64,000 nt of DNA from Alphaproteobacteria bacterium (lineage in GTDB: Bacteria; Myxococcota_A; UBA796; GCA-2862545). The DNA lies in the NCBI GenBank assembly GCA_020632875.1, contig JACKET010000017.1, forward strand, positions 1 to 64,000, written 5' to 3'. The translations under genes and the position numbers were made by a program. The stretch's first letter is position 1. Every line of letters starts with the position of its first letter. The notes below the pieces were generated by a model, which ran no database searches, was not told the DNA's origin, and saw only the letters and a list, made by a program, of their open reading frames with translations. Below are positions 54,365-63,648 of the stretch, piece after piece.

Positions 54365-56470
54365 ATGAAAGCCCTGGTCCTGTGGTTCGCCGTCCTGCTC
54401 GGAATCGCGATTCCGGCCCGCGCAGACGAGCCCGCGAGCACCCCCGACCCGTTCGAGGCCGCGTGGGCCGCGTCGCAGAAGGCGAAAGACGCGGGGCCCG
54501 CGCCAGAGCCCGACGTGTTCGCGAAGTTCGACCAGCAGTTCGGCGCGTTCGTCGTGGGTCCGCTCGCCACCGTCATGTTCTTCGACGTGGTGATGTGGGA
54601 CAACACCCTCCCGCTCGGCGAAGGCATCGGCAAGGTCACGGCGGGCGACGGCGCGGTCGTGAAGATCACCGACTTCCAGGCTGGCAAGGGCTACGGCCGC
54701 CAGAAGGGCGCCGTGGTCGAGCGGGTGCAGGCCATCCTCCCCGAGCCGGTCGTCCACAGCTTCGGGCCCGTGAAGGCCACGCTCGCGACCGAAGAGCACG
54801 ACGGCAACCGGATGACGATGGCGAAGATCGACCGCCAGCCCGCCGATCTCGCCGCCCTCGGCATCGAGCCCTGGAACCCCGACGCCCCGTCGGGCAACCC
54901 GATGGTCGTCGCGAACCTGCCCGACATCGGGTTCCCCGTGATGGTGAACCGCCAGACCGCCGAGATCGAGCCGACCGAGGGCATCGCGCCCGCGTCCGCG
55001 ACGAAGCCCGAGATCGGCGGCACGGTGTGGGTCCCCTCCCTCGGTGCCGAGCGCATCCTCGATGGCGGCGGCGAGGGCCACTGGCACGTGCTCGAGTCCG
55101 ACGTCGCGTGGGACCACACGCCCCTCGCGAACCCCGAGAACGTGAACCTCCCCATCGTCGTGGCCTGGCTCGTGTTCGGCGCCGTGTTCTTCACGCTGCG
55201 CATGCTGTTCATCAATCTGCGCGGCGTGCCGCACGCCGTGCTCGTGACCATGGGCCGCTACGACGACCCCGATCACGAGGGCGAGATCAGCCACTTCCAG
55301 GCGCTCTCGAGCGCGCTCTCCGCGACCGTCGGCCTCGGCAACATCGCCGGCGTCGCCATCGCCATCGGCATCGGCGGCCCGGGGGCCGTGTTCTGGATGT
55401 GGGTCGCGGGCTTCCTCGGCATGTCGAGCAAGTTCACGGAGTGCACGCTCGGCCAGATGTACCGCGTCCGCAAGGACGACGGGTCCGTCTCGGGCGGGCC
55501 GATGCACTACCTCGACCGCGGGCTCGCCGAGCTCGGGCTCGGGCCGCTCGGCAAGATGCTGTCGATCGTCTTCGCGCTGATGTGCATCGGCGGGAGCTTC
55601 GGCGGCGGCAACATGTTCCAGGCGAACCAGAGCTTCGAGGCGATCAGCAAGGTGATGCCCGGCCTCGCGGAATACTCCTGGCTCTACGGGCTGATGCTCA
55701 TGATCGCCGTCGGTGTCGTGATCATCGGGGGCATCAAGCGCATCGGCGCCGCGGCGAGCATCGTCGTGCCCGTGATGTGCGGCATCTACATCCTCGCCGG
55801 GCTCTACATCCTCGTGATCTACGCGGCCGAGGTGCCCCACGCATTCGCGTCCATCATCGGTCAGGCGTTCTCGCCGGACGCCGGCATGGGCGGGATGATC
55901 GGCGTCCTCGCCATCGGGTTCCAGCGCGCCAGCTTCAGCAACGAGGCCGGCGTGGGCTCCGCATCCATCGCGCACAGCGCCGCATCGACCAACGAGCCTG
56001 TGCGGGAGGGCGTCGTGGCGCTCCTCGAGCCGTTCATCGACACCATCGTCGTCTGCTCGGTCACCGCGCTCGTGGTCGTGCTCACGGGCGTGAAGGTGCC
56101 CGGCGGGTCGGGCATCGGCCCCACGATGGACGCGTTCGCCACCATCCTGCCGTGGTTCCCCTACGTGCTCGCCTTCGCCGCCATGATGTTCGCGTTCTCG
56201 ACGATGGTGAGCTGGTCGTACTACGGCGAGAGCTGCGCGACCTTCCTCTTCGGCGATCAGGCACGTCTGCCCTACCGCATGGCGTTCCTCGGGTTCGTGT
56301 TCGTCGGCTCGGTTTTCAAGCTCGGCAACGTGCTCGACTTCTCGGACCTGATGATCCTCGGTATGGCGTTCCCCAACATCCTCGGGGCGCTGCTCCTGTC
56401 CGGAAAGGTCAAGGCAGCCCTCGACAAGTACCTGGCCGACCTGAAGGCCGGGAAGTTCGAGGTGGCCTGA
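54365..56470 (+). CDS. alanine:cation symporter (AGCS) with signal peptide and inserted extracytoplasmic domain
   Basis: A 701-residue transporter, about 200 longer than usual for the family. Residues 1-20 are a signal peptide (ending ARA). A first hydrophobic helix (FGAFVVGPLATVMFFDVVMW, about 58-77) is followed by an insert to about 258 that is soluble and beta-rich (GKVTAGDGAVVKITDFQ, GGTVWVPSLGAERILDGG). The AGCS core then runs from about 260: SSALSATVGLGNIAGVAIAI, VSGGPMHYL, FQRASFSNEAGVGSASIAH and SWSYYGE. These motifs are typical of sodium/alanine or glycine symporters. The insert may sense ligand or interact with envelope proteins. It shares TGATG with pfkA. Confidence 0.9.
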   Translation: MKALVLWFAVLLGIAIPARADEPASTPDPFEAAWAASQKAKDAGPAPEPDVFAKFDQQFGAFVVGPLATVMFFDVVMWDNTLPLGEGIGKVTAGDGAVVKITDFQAGKGYGRQKGAVVERVQAILPEPVVHSFGPVKATLATEEHDGNRMTMAKIDRQPADLAALGIEPWNPDAPSGNPMVVANLPDIGFPVMVNRQTAEIEPTEGIAPASATKPEIGGTVWVPSLGAERILDGGGEGHWHVLESDVAWDHTPLANPENVNLPIVVAWLVFGAVFFTLRMLFINLRGVPHAVLVTMGRYDDPDHEGEISHFQALSSALSATVGLGNIAGVAIAIGIGGPGAVFWMWVAGFLGMSSKFTECTLGQMYRVRKDDGSVSGGPMHYLDRGLAELGLGPLGKMLSIVFALMCIGGSFGGGNMFQANQSFEAISKVMPGLAEYSWLYGLMLMIAVGVVIIGGIKRIGAAASIVVPVMCGIYILAGLYILVIYAAEVPHAFASIIGQAFSPDAGMGGMIGVLAIGFQRASFSNEAGVGSASIAHSAASTNEPVREGVVALLEPFIDTIVVCSVTALVVVLTGVKVPGGSGIGPTMDAFATILPWFPYVLAFAAMMFAFSTMVSWSYYGESCATFLFGDQARLPYRMAFLGFVFVGSVFKLGNVLDFSDLMILGMAFPNILGALLLSGKVKAALDKYLADLKAGKFEVA

Positions 56471-57528
56471 TGCGTATCGGCGTGCTGACTTCGGGCGGCG
56501 ACTCGCCCGGGATGAATGCGGCCATCCGGTCCGTCGTGAAGGCCTCGATCGCCCGCGGGCACGCCGTCGTCGGCATCCGCAACGGCTACGAGGGTCTCCT
56601 GGCGGCCGACATGGTCGAGCTGCAGCTCAACGACGTCGACGGGATCTCGCGCTTCGGCGGAACGATGCTGGGGAGCGCGCGCTCGCTCTACTTCCCCACC
56701 CCCGAGGGCCAGGCCGACGCGCGTCGACGGGTGAAGGAGGCCGGTCTGGACGGGCTCGTCGTGATCGGCGGCAACGGCAGCCTCGCGGGGGCGCACGCAC
56801 TCTCGGACGGCCGTCCGTGCCAGGTCGTCGGGCTGCCGGCGAGCATCGACAACGACATCGGTCACTCGCGCCTCTGCATCGGCGTGGACACCGCGGTGAA
56901 CACGATCGTCGAGGCCTGCGACCGCATCTCCGACACGGCCCGGGCCCACCGCCGCGCCTTCGTCGTCGAGGTCATGGGCCGGCACTCCGGCTACCTCGCC
57001 ATGCGCGCGGGCATCGCGGCCGACGCCGACGCCATCCTGTACGCCGAGGAGGGGCTCGACGAGGAGACGCTCGTGCAGCGCCTCCGCAAGCTGCTCCAGC
57101 AGAGCTTCAGCGACGCGCGCGACAAGAAGCGCGTGCTCATCGTGAAGGCCGAGGGGGTCACGGTCCCCACGGCCCGCATCGTCGAGCGGCTCGCGAAGTT
57201 CCTCGAGACCGACGCACCGGGCGTGGGCATCCGAGAGACCATCCTCGGGCACGTCGTGCGCGGCGGCTCGCCGAGCGCCATGGATCGCCTCATCGCCCAG
57301 CGCCTCGCGCTCGGCGCCGTGCTGGGCCTCGAGGCCGGCGTGCACGACGCGATGCTCGCGTGGGAGCCGTCGGAGGGCGTGGGCGCCGCGACGCGCGACC
57401 CGTCCGTGGCCATCGTGCCGCTCGCCGAGGTCCTCGCCGAGACGCAGCGCATGCTCGACGGGACGAGCGCCTCGACGAAGGCGCGGGTCGCGCTGCTCCA
57501 GGCCTACGGGTCGCTGCTCGCCCTGTGA
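56470..57528 (+). CDS. pfkA: 6-phosphofructokinase
   Basis: A 352-residue glycolytic enzyme of the PfkA family. Motifs: VLTSGGDSPGMNAAIR (5-20), GGNGSLAGA (100-108), the catalytic loop PASIDNDI with D127, VEVMGRHSGYLA and GHVVRGGSPSAMDR. The residue that separates ATP from PPi enzymes (Gly104 in E. coli, here G103) is Gly, predicting ATP use. The preceding Asp of the GGDGS loop is Asn102. The start ATG overlaps the symporter stop by one base, which joins glycolysis to amino acid import in one transcript. The 3' end overlaps the convergent gene by 25 bases. Confidence 0.92.
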   Translation: MRIGVLTSGGDSPGMNAAIRSVVKASIARGHAVVGIRNGYEGLLAADMVELQLNDVDGISRFGGTMLGSARSLYFPTPEGQADARRRVKEAGLDGLVVIGGNGSLAGAHALSDGRPCQVVGLPASIDNDIGHSRLCIGVDTAVNTIVEACDRISDTARAHRRAFVVEVMGRHSGYLAMRAGIAADADAILYAEEGLDEETLVQRLRKLLQQSFSDARDKKRVLIVKAEGVTVPTARIVERLAKFLETDAPGVGIRETILGHVVRGGSPSAMDRLIAQRLALGAVLGLEAGVHDAMLAWEPSEGVGAATRDPSVAIVPLAEVLAETQRMLDGTSASTKARVALLQAYGSLLAL

Positions 57529-59438
57529 ACGGGGCGCGCCTCCGCGCGCTCCAGGCCGACACTCTCGAGCCACCGATCGAGCTTCGCCTGGGCCTCGGCG
57601 TTCGAGGCGGGCTTCGCGAGGTGATCGGCGTGCCAGCCGACGCTGCGCAAGCGCCCGGCGATCGCGTGCAGCGTGCGCCGCGGCGCCTCGAGGCGGCTCG
57701 GCCAGCGCGTCCACGCGAGCTCGGCTTCGCGGAATCCGCCGCTCGCGTCGCGGTGGAGCGCGATCCCGAGCAGCCCCTGGCGGTCGCGCAGCACGAGGGT
57801 CGCGATGGCGTGGGGCGTGGCATCGGCGGCGTCCAGCACGGCCGGATCGTGGATCTCGAGCACGAGGCACCCGATCGACACGGGCTCTCCGCCCTCGAAG
57901 GCCGCAACGAGGCCCGGCGGGCCGCCGTACAGGTGGACCTCCGGCAGCACGGGGGCGAGCGCCCGGAGGTCGGCGAGGCGGAAGGCATCGGCCACGGCCG
58001 TGAGCACGACGGGCGGGGCTCCGGCGAGCGGGCCGGCCCCCCGCGCGAGGCTCCACCGCACCGCCCGTCGCGGGTCCAGCACGTGCGCGGGACCGAAGCC
58101 CCCCGCAGCGCGCTCCCCCGCGGAATCCCCGCCTTCGCGGGCGCGCCAGAATCCCCCACCGTTCCGGCTCTCCACCGAGATCCGCCGGCGCGTGGACGGC
58201 GCGGTGCGCACGAGGGTCTCGAGCGATGGCGGGGCGAGGTCCACGCCGATCTCCTGGGGGCCCGGCTCCCCCCACACGACGCGGAGCTCCGGTGCGTTCG
58301 CGTCGGCCAGTGCGGCCTCCGCGGCCTCCGGGTCGCCCCACACGTCCACGTCGAGGGCCTCGAGCCCCCAGGCGTTCGCGAGCGCCACGACTCGGGCCAG
58401 ATCCTCCGGACCGCTGTGGACGCCGAGGCGTCGGAGCCGCGGGCCGCGGCGGACGAGGCCCTCGAGGTGGTGCGCCTGGATCCAGCGCAGATCTTCGAGC
58501 CCGTCGAGCACGGGATGCTCGAGGAAGGCCACGATCGGGTCGTCCCAGCCGTCCCGCACGGTCAGCCGTCGCACCGTCCGCCACGCGTCCGAGCCGACGA
58601 GCGCGCGCAGCAGCGGCCCGAGCTCGGGGGGATGCCCACTCACGTGGTAGCTCTCCGGCCCCGACAGGTCCACGGCACACGGGAAGCCGCGGTCCCACTC
58701 GATGCCCGCCTTCAGGAAGCCGTCGCCGAGCCACCGCGTGCGATGGGTCCGCTGCAGGTACCAGGCTCTTCGGCTCGCCGGCTCGTCGTCGCGCCGGAAG
58801 TCCAGCGCGATGAACTCGCCGCGGGGATCGCCACGCTGCTGGAGGGCATCGGCGAGGACCAGCCGCGGCCCGTCGGCCACCGGATCGTCCCACACCGCCT
58901 GGAACAGCGCGCCGATCCCGTCGTCCCCGCTCTCCAGCGTCGCTTCGATCTCCGCCAGCCTCCGCCGCTCGCCCCGCGAGACCTTGTCCTCCCGCAGACG
59001 CCACCGCAGCGGATCGGGCTCCACCGTCCACTGGTGTCGGAGCACCCGGTGGGCCAGGTCCTTCGCGAGCGCGCCGTCGAATGCGCCCACCTCCCGCGCG
59101 AGATCCTCCGCCCATCGCACGGACCGGTCCGCGTGCACGGGCACGAGTGCGAGCACCCGGTCCCAGAACGCCGCCGCGCCGGGCTCGTCGCGGTACGGGA
59201 GCGCCGCGAGCCACAGCTGGATCGCCTCCGCGACCCGTGGATCGGGCTCCAGTCGCTCGATCGCCGCCAGGCGGTCACGGGCGGTCTCGAGGTCTCCGGC
59301 AATCACGTCCGACAGCGTGCGGCGCAGCACCGACGCGCCCCGATCGAGGCCCAGCACCACGCGGCTCGCCCGCTCCGACCGCGTCCTCCGCCACAGGTCG
59401 AGCGCCCACTCCAGGTCGGGACCTTCCGGTCGCTGCAT
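57504..59438 (-). CDS. TIGR02996 repeat-companion domain protein
   Basis: A 644-residue soluble protein. Residues about 170-200 (IGALFQAVWDDPVADGPRLVLADALQQRGDPRGEFIALDF, key blocks PRLVLADALQQRGDPRGEFI) match the TIGR02996 motif of Myxococcota and planctomycetes, which accompanies leucine-rich repeats. After it comes a region of LRR-like strands (RLTVRDGWDDPIVAFLEHPVLDGLEDL, shown in parts). The N-terminal 150 residues are helical and Arg/Asp-rich. No enzyme motif. The ATG at 59438 is preferred because GGCAGGGG lies just before it; GTG 59450 is an alternative. Probably a protein-interaction scaffold. Confidence 0.75.
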   Translation of the reverse strand: MQRPEGPDLEWALDLWRRTRSERASRVVLGLDRGASVLRRTLSDVIAGDLETARDRLAAIERLEPDPRVAEAIQLWLAALPYRDEPGAAAFWDRVLALVPVHADRSVRWAEDLAREVGAFDGALAKDLAHRVLRHQWTVEPDPLRWRLREDKVSRGERRRLAEIEATLESGDDGIGALFQAVWDDPVADGPRLVLADALQQRGDPRGEFIALDFRRDDEPASRRAWYLQRTHRTRWLGDGFLKAGIEWDRGFPCAVDLSGPESYHVSGHPPELGPLLRALVGSDAWRTVRRLTVRDGWDDPIVAFLEHPVLDGLEDLRWIQAHHLEGLVRRGPRLRRLGVHSGPEDLARVVALANAWGLEALDVDVWGDPEAAEAALADANAPELRVVWGEPGPQEIGVDLAPPSLETLVRTAPSTRRRISVESRNGGGFWRAREGGDSAGERAAGGFGPAHVLDPRRAVRWSLARGAGPLAGAPPVVLTAVADAFRLADLRALAPVLPEVHLYGGPPGLVAAFEGGEPVSIGCLVLEIHDPAVLDAADATPHAIATLVLRDRQGLLGIALHRDASGGFREAELAWTRWPSRLEAPRRTLHAIAGRLRSVGWHADHLAKPASNAEAQAKLDRWLESVGLERAEARPVHRASSDP

Positions 59439-59492
59439 CCCCTGCCCCACCGCGCGGGCTCCAGCATACTGGCGAACCCCGCCCCCTCCAGG

Positions 59493-59498
59493 TAGTTT
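59493..59498 (+). promoter_or_regulatory. possible -10 TAGTTT
   Basis: TAGTTT lies 23 bases before ATG 59522, with a GAGGAA ribosome site in between; a second candidate, CATACT followed by GG, is at 59465-59470. Either could drive the FG-GAP lipoprotein. Confidence 0.35.
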
Positions 59499-59521
59499 CC
59501 CGACAACACGAGGAAGCCCCC

Positions 59522-61975
59522 ATGCGCGTCGCGGGAACGGTCCTGCTCCTCTCGATCGGTGTCATGGCGCTCGTCGCCTGCAATCCGCCGAACCCCGAGA
59601 ACGAGGCCCCCAACATCCAGCTGCTCGACCCGGTCGGCACGTACACGCCCTCCACGGGGCTCACCACGTACGAAGCCGCCGCGAACGTGCCGTTCGACAT
59701 GACGTTCCGCCTGCGCGACCGCGATGGCGATTCGCCCCTGTCGATCAAGCTCTACCTCGACCCCACGCCCGACGATCCCGACGACGTCGAGGCCGACATC
59801 CTGCTCGACGAGGCCGACGGCCTGATCCCGGTCGAGACCGAGATCCCCGAGATCCCCGCCGAGCCCGACGGCAAGCAGATCAAGGTCGATCTGGTCGACG
59901 TGGTCCTCCAGGTGCCGGATGGGCTCGACGAGGGCACGCAGACCGTGGTTGCCGTGGCCGACGACGCCAAGGCGATCGACAACCTCCGCCGCGTCTCGTA
60001 CTCGTTCGTCGTCAACGCCTCGATCTCGGCTCCCGAGGTGTCGATCAACCCCGCGAATCCCACCGCCCAGGATGCGCTCTCCGGCCTGCTCGTCACCGAG
60101 TCGGTCGACCCCGAGGGGGGCACGCCCTTCCACGCGTGGCGCTGGCACCGCGTCGACCCTGCGGATCCCGAGGTCACGCTGCCGCCCAACGGCGAGTACG
60201 GGATCAACTTCCCCGGTCCGCTTCCCGCGGTGAACACCGCGCGCGGCGAGACCTGGGAGTTCTGCGTCACCGCGTTCGAATCGCCCGACGGCACCCCGCC
60301 CGACGACCCCGAAGAGGCGCAGCAGCGCACCACGTGCGCCGAGGTCCTCATCGAGAACGCCGCGCCCGGGGCCCCGGGCGCCGTCGAGATCCTCCCCGAG
60401 CGCGCCACCGCGGTCGATCCGCTGTTCTGCGACGTGGTCATCGACGCCAGCGACCCCGATGGCGACGCCGTGACGTACGAGTACGCCTGGGCCGTCGGCG
60501 GCACCACGGTGATCTCCGGCAGCGCCACGCCCTGGCTCGACCCCGCCGAGATGGCCGGTGGTGACTCCTGGACCTGCACGGCCACCTCCGTCGACACCTC
60601 CGAGGGCACGCCACTCACGGGCGGGCAGCTCACCTCGGCCGCGACGGTGGTCGCGGCAGCCTCGCTGAGCGCGCCCACGCGGGCGTCCCGCACCATCAGC
60701 GGCGGCACCGACGCGCATGCCGGCGAATACGTGGGCATTGCTCCCATCGAGACCTTCACGGCGGGCTTCGCGCAGGAGTGCCTGCTGGTCGGCACGCCCA
60801 CGGGCGTCGGCGGGCAGGGCTCGGTCGACGTGTTCCGAGGCAGCGCGCTGCAGGCCGCGAACCCCAACCTCTCGCTCGCGGGCGGCAGTGCGACTGGGCT
60901 CGGCGGCCCCCTCGCGGTGGGCGACGTCGAGGCCGACGGCAACCCCGAGGCCGTGGTGGGCTCCGACGGCGCGGTGTGGGTGCTCTACAGCGACTCCCTC
61001 GCGGCCTCCACGGTCGACTACGACCTCACGGCCGGCACCACGACCGCCGTGGCGATCACCAGCACCGACACGGGCTTCGGCAACGCCATCTCCGTCGGCG
61101 AGATCTTCCCGCTCTCGCCGAACCTCGAGGTCGTCATCGCCACGAACGACCCCGTCGCGCAGAACACCGTCCGCATCATCGACGGCGACCTGCTCGATCG
61201 GGCCGACGCCGACATCGATCTCGACGTTTCCAGCCCTGCTTCGACCATCACGGGCGACAGCAGCGGCGACCTGTTCGGCGCCGCAGTACTCGCAGCGCCC
61301 GACCTCACCGGCGACGGTCTCGCCGATCTGGTGGTCAGCGACCCGAGCGGTGCGGCCAATGCGGTGTTCGTGTTCCCCGGCGGCAGCGGGCTGTCCGGCA
61401 GCATCGACACGAGCTCCGCGGCGTTCGTCGTCACGGGCACGACCGGCCAGGTGGGCACGTCGCTCGCGGCCGGCGACCTCGATGGCGACGGCGCGGCCGA
61501 CCTCATCGTGGGGGGTCCCGGGCGCGGCGTCGGCGGCGAGGTCGCGGTGTTCCTCAACGCCACCGTCGCTGGCGGCGGCAGCGTGGCGTTCGGCAGCGCC
61601 GACTACGTCATCCGGGGCAACACCGGCACGGGCTTCGGCACCGACATCGCCGTGATCGCCGACCCGTCCGGGATGTTCGGCGACACGCTCGTCGTGGGCG
61701 CCCCGCTCGAAGACGACGGCTCGGTCACCGGGGCGGGCTTCGTGTACCTGTTCACGCCCGACTCGCTCGCGAGCGCTCCGACGCCCCAGGCCATCACGGT
61801 CGCGGCATCGGCCGTGAGCTACCACGGCGACGGCCAGGATGGTCACCTGACCGTCCGCTCCAACGCCTCCGACCTCGACAACGACGGCTTCCCCGACCTC
61901 GTGCTCTCCGCGCCCGACTACGGCGTGGGCACGTTCAACGGCCGGGTGTACGTGCTGTTCAGCTCGAGCCTGTAG
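59522..61975 (+). CDS. FG-GAP repeat lipoprotein
   Basis: An 817-residue surface protein with signal peptide and lipobox MALVAC (Cys20). Residues 30-390 hold three or four Ig/cadherin-like domains (VSINPANPTAQDALSG, DASDPDGDAVTYEYAW). From about 395 to the end is a beta-propeller of FG-GAP/integrin type with calcium loops such as LAVGDVEADGNPEAVVG, APDLTGDGLADLVVSD, AAGDLDGDGAADLIVGG and DLDNDGFPDLVLSAPDYG. Such proteins are characteristic of Myxococcota; adhesion or predation roles are family guesses. The 3' end overlaps the convergent antiporter by 17 bases. Confidence 0.9.
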   Translation: MRVAGTVLLLSIGVMALVACNPPNPENEAPNIQLLDPVGTYTPSTGLTTYEAAANVPFDMTFRLRDRDGDSPLSIKLYLDPTPDDPDDVEADILLDEADGLIPVETEIPEIPAEPDGKQIKVDLVDVVLQVPDGLDEGTQTVVAVADDAKAIDNLRRVSYSFVVNASISAPEVSINPANPTAQDALSGLLVTESVDPEGGTPFHAWRWHRVDPADPEVTLPPNGEYGINFPGPLPAVNTARGETWEFCVTAFESPDGTPPDDPEEAQQRTTCAEVLIENAAPGAPGAVEILPERATAVDPLFCDVVIDASDPDGDAVTYEYAWAVGGTTVISGSATPWLDPAEMAGGDSWTCTATSVDTSEGTPLTGGQLTSAATVVAAASLSAPTRASRTISGGTDAHAGEYVGIAPIETFTAGFAQECLLVGTPTGVGGQGSVDVFRGSALQAANPNLSLAGGSATGLGGPLAVGDVEADGNPEAVVGSDGAVWVLYSDSLAASTVDYDLTAGTTTAVAITSTDTGFGNAISVGEIFPLSPNLEVVIATNDPVAQNTVRIIDGDLLDRADADIDLDVSSPASTITGDSSGDLFGAAVLAAPDLTGDGLADLVVSDPSGAANAVFVFPGGSGLSGSIDTSSAAFVVTGTTGQVGTSLAAGDLDGDGAADLIVGGPGRGVGGEVAVFLNATVAGGGSVAFGSADYVIRGNTGTGFGTDIAVIADPSGMFGDTLVVGAPLEDDGSVTGAGFVYLFTPDSLASAPTPQAITVAASAVSYHGDGQDGHLTVRSNASDLDNDGFPDLVLSAPDYGVGTFNGRVYVLFSSSL

Positions 61976-63599
61976 CGCCGTCGGGCGGCGGTCGACCCAC
62001 GAGCAGCACGACCGCCACGCACGCCGCGCCGCCGATGGGGAGCATCACCCACGGCGACACGCCGAGCCCGATGGGCAGGTAGCCGAACAGGACCGCGATC
62101 AGCCCCGTCGTCAGCGCGTACGGGAGCTGGGTGCGGACGTGCTCGACGAGTGGAGAGTCGGAGCCGATGGCGCTCAGCACCGTCGTGTCGGAGATCGGGG
62201 ACGCGTGGTCGCCGAGGCAGGAGCCCGCGAGCACCGCGGCGACGGTGCCGAGCACGATGGAGCCGTGCGGATCGGGCGAGACGGTGGCGGCCACGGGGAC
62301 CGCGATGGGGATCAGGATGCCCATCGTGCCGAACGACGTGCCCGTCGCGAAGGCCGTGGCCGCGGCGAGGAGGAACGTGATCGACGGGAAGGCCCACTCG
62401 GGCAGGCGCCCGGCGAGGATGCCGGAGATCCAGGTCGCGGCGCCGGTGTCTTTCATGGCGGCCGACAGGGCCCAGGCCAGGAACAGCACGACGAGCGCCT
62501 TCGCGACGGTGGTTGCGCCCTCCTTCCCGGCCTTCCAGGCCTCGTGGGCGGTGAGGAGCCCACCCCCGAGCGACGCGATCAGGGCCGTGACGAAGGCCAC
62601 GAGCGAGCCCGAGAGCATCGCGTGGTACGCGTTCGCCGAGCCGAGGACGTTCGACGCCAGCTCGAGCCATGCCGACACGACGTGCAGGCCGGTGGCGGCG
62701 GCGACCTCGGCCCGGCCGGCCGCCCAGACCCCGGCGTCGATCGAGCGCAGCCCGTCGCCCACGAGCTGTCCGAGCGTCACGGCGACGAGCAGGAACACCG
62801 GAACGGCCGCGACGAGCGGGCTCGCCGAGGTCGGCGGGAGCGCCTTCGCGGGAGCGCGGCTCGCGTGGGCCTCGGCCTCGCGCATGGGCCCGAAGTCGCG
62901 CCCGGAGAGGGCGACGGCGCCCACGAACACCAGCGTGAACAGGGAGTAGAAGCGGTACGGCACGCTCTCGAGGAACACGGAGAACGCGGACGCATCGACG
63001 TTCTCGACCGCGTTGAGCGCGTCGGCGATGAGCCCGACCTCGTAGCCCACCCACGTCGACACGATCGCGAGCGAGGCCACCGGAGCAGCCGTGCTGTCGA
63101 CGATGTAGGCGAGCTTCGCGCGGCTGACGCCGTTCCGGTCGCACATCGGGCCCATCGCCGATCCGACGACCAGGCAGTTCGCGTAGTCGTCGAAGAACAC
63201 GATGGCGCCGGCGAGCCAGCTGCTGACCATCGCCCCACGGCGCCCCGAGGCGCGCCGCTCGACGAGCTGGATCAGCGCGCGCGTGCCGCCCGCCTCGCCC
63301 ATGATCGAGACCGTCGCGGCGACCACGAGCGAGAAGGCCGAGATCTCGAGATGGTCGACGCCGAACGCCCAGCCGCCCTCGCCGTGGGTGAACCCGATGG
63401 CGTCGGCGACGTACGTGAGCACACGCGTGGCGCCATCCACGACGTCCATCCGCGCGGCGACGAGCCCTCCGAGCACGACGCCGAGCGCGAGCGCCGGCTC
63501 GACGCGCTTCGTGGCGAGCGCGACCAGGATCGCGACGAACGCGGGAAGGACCGTGAGGCCGCCGTCCCACGCGAGCAGTGCGGAGAGTCCGTCGAGCAT
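61959..63599 (-). CDS. Na+/H+ antiporter NhaC family protein
   Basis: A 546-residue membrane protein with about twelve helices. Family motifs are GGTRALIQLVERR, VFFDDYANCLVVGSAMGPMCDRNGVSRAKLAYIVDSTAAP (key parts FDDYANCL and DSTAAPVAS), ATAFATGTSFGTMGILIPIA and AGSCLGDHASPISDTTVLSA. These match the NhaC branch of the ion transporter superfamily. The extra large central loop (about 220-265, FGPMREAEAHASRAPAKAL) is polar. Probably exchanges sodium for protons, though lactate/malate exchange is known in some relatives. ATG 63599. Confidence 0.92.
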   Translation of the reverse strand: MLDGLSALLAWDGGLTVLPAFVAILVALATKRVEPALALGVVLGGLVAARMDVVDGATRVLTYVADAIGFTHGEGGWAFGVDHLEISAFSLVVAATVSIMGEAGGTRALIQLVERRASGRRGAMVSSWLAGAIVFFDDYANCLVVGSAMGPMCDRNGVSRAKLAYIVDSTAAPVASLAIVSTWVGYEVGLIADALNAVENVDASAFSVFLESVPYRFYSLFTLVFVGAVALSGRDFGPMREAEAHASRAPAKALPPTSASPLVAAVPVFLLVAVTLGQLVGDGLRSIDAGVWAAGRAEVAAATGLHVVSAWLELASNVLGSANAYHAMLSGSLVAFVTALIASLGGGLLTAHEAWKAGKEGATTVAKALVVLFLAWALSAAMKDTGAATWISGILAGRLPEWAFPSITFLLAAATAFATGTSFGTMGILIPIAVPVAATVSPDPHGSIVLGTVAAVLAGSCLGDHASPISDTTVLSAIGSDSPLVEHVRTQLPYALTTGLIAVLFGYLPIGLGVSPWVMLPIGGAACVAVVLLVGRPPPDGATGSS

Positions 63600-63626
63600 G
63601 GGCAGGCTCTTACCACGCCGAAGCGC

Positions 63627-63632
63627 TATGTT
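63627..63632 (+). promoter_or_regulatory. possible -10 TATGTT
   Basis: TATGTT followed by GG lies 16 bases before ATG 63649, with GGAGG (63640-63644) between. Because it covers the in-frame ATG 63628, it supports 63649 as the true start. Confidence 0.35.
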
Positions 63633-63648
63633 GGCGTCCGGAGGTCGG

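Noticed and set aside
63628..63648. Earlier ATG for the last gene
   Set aside because: It falls within the candidate -10, and the GGAGG site is correctly placed for ATG 63649 instead.
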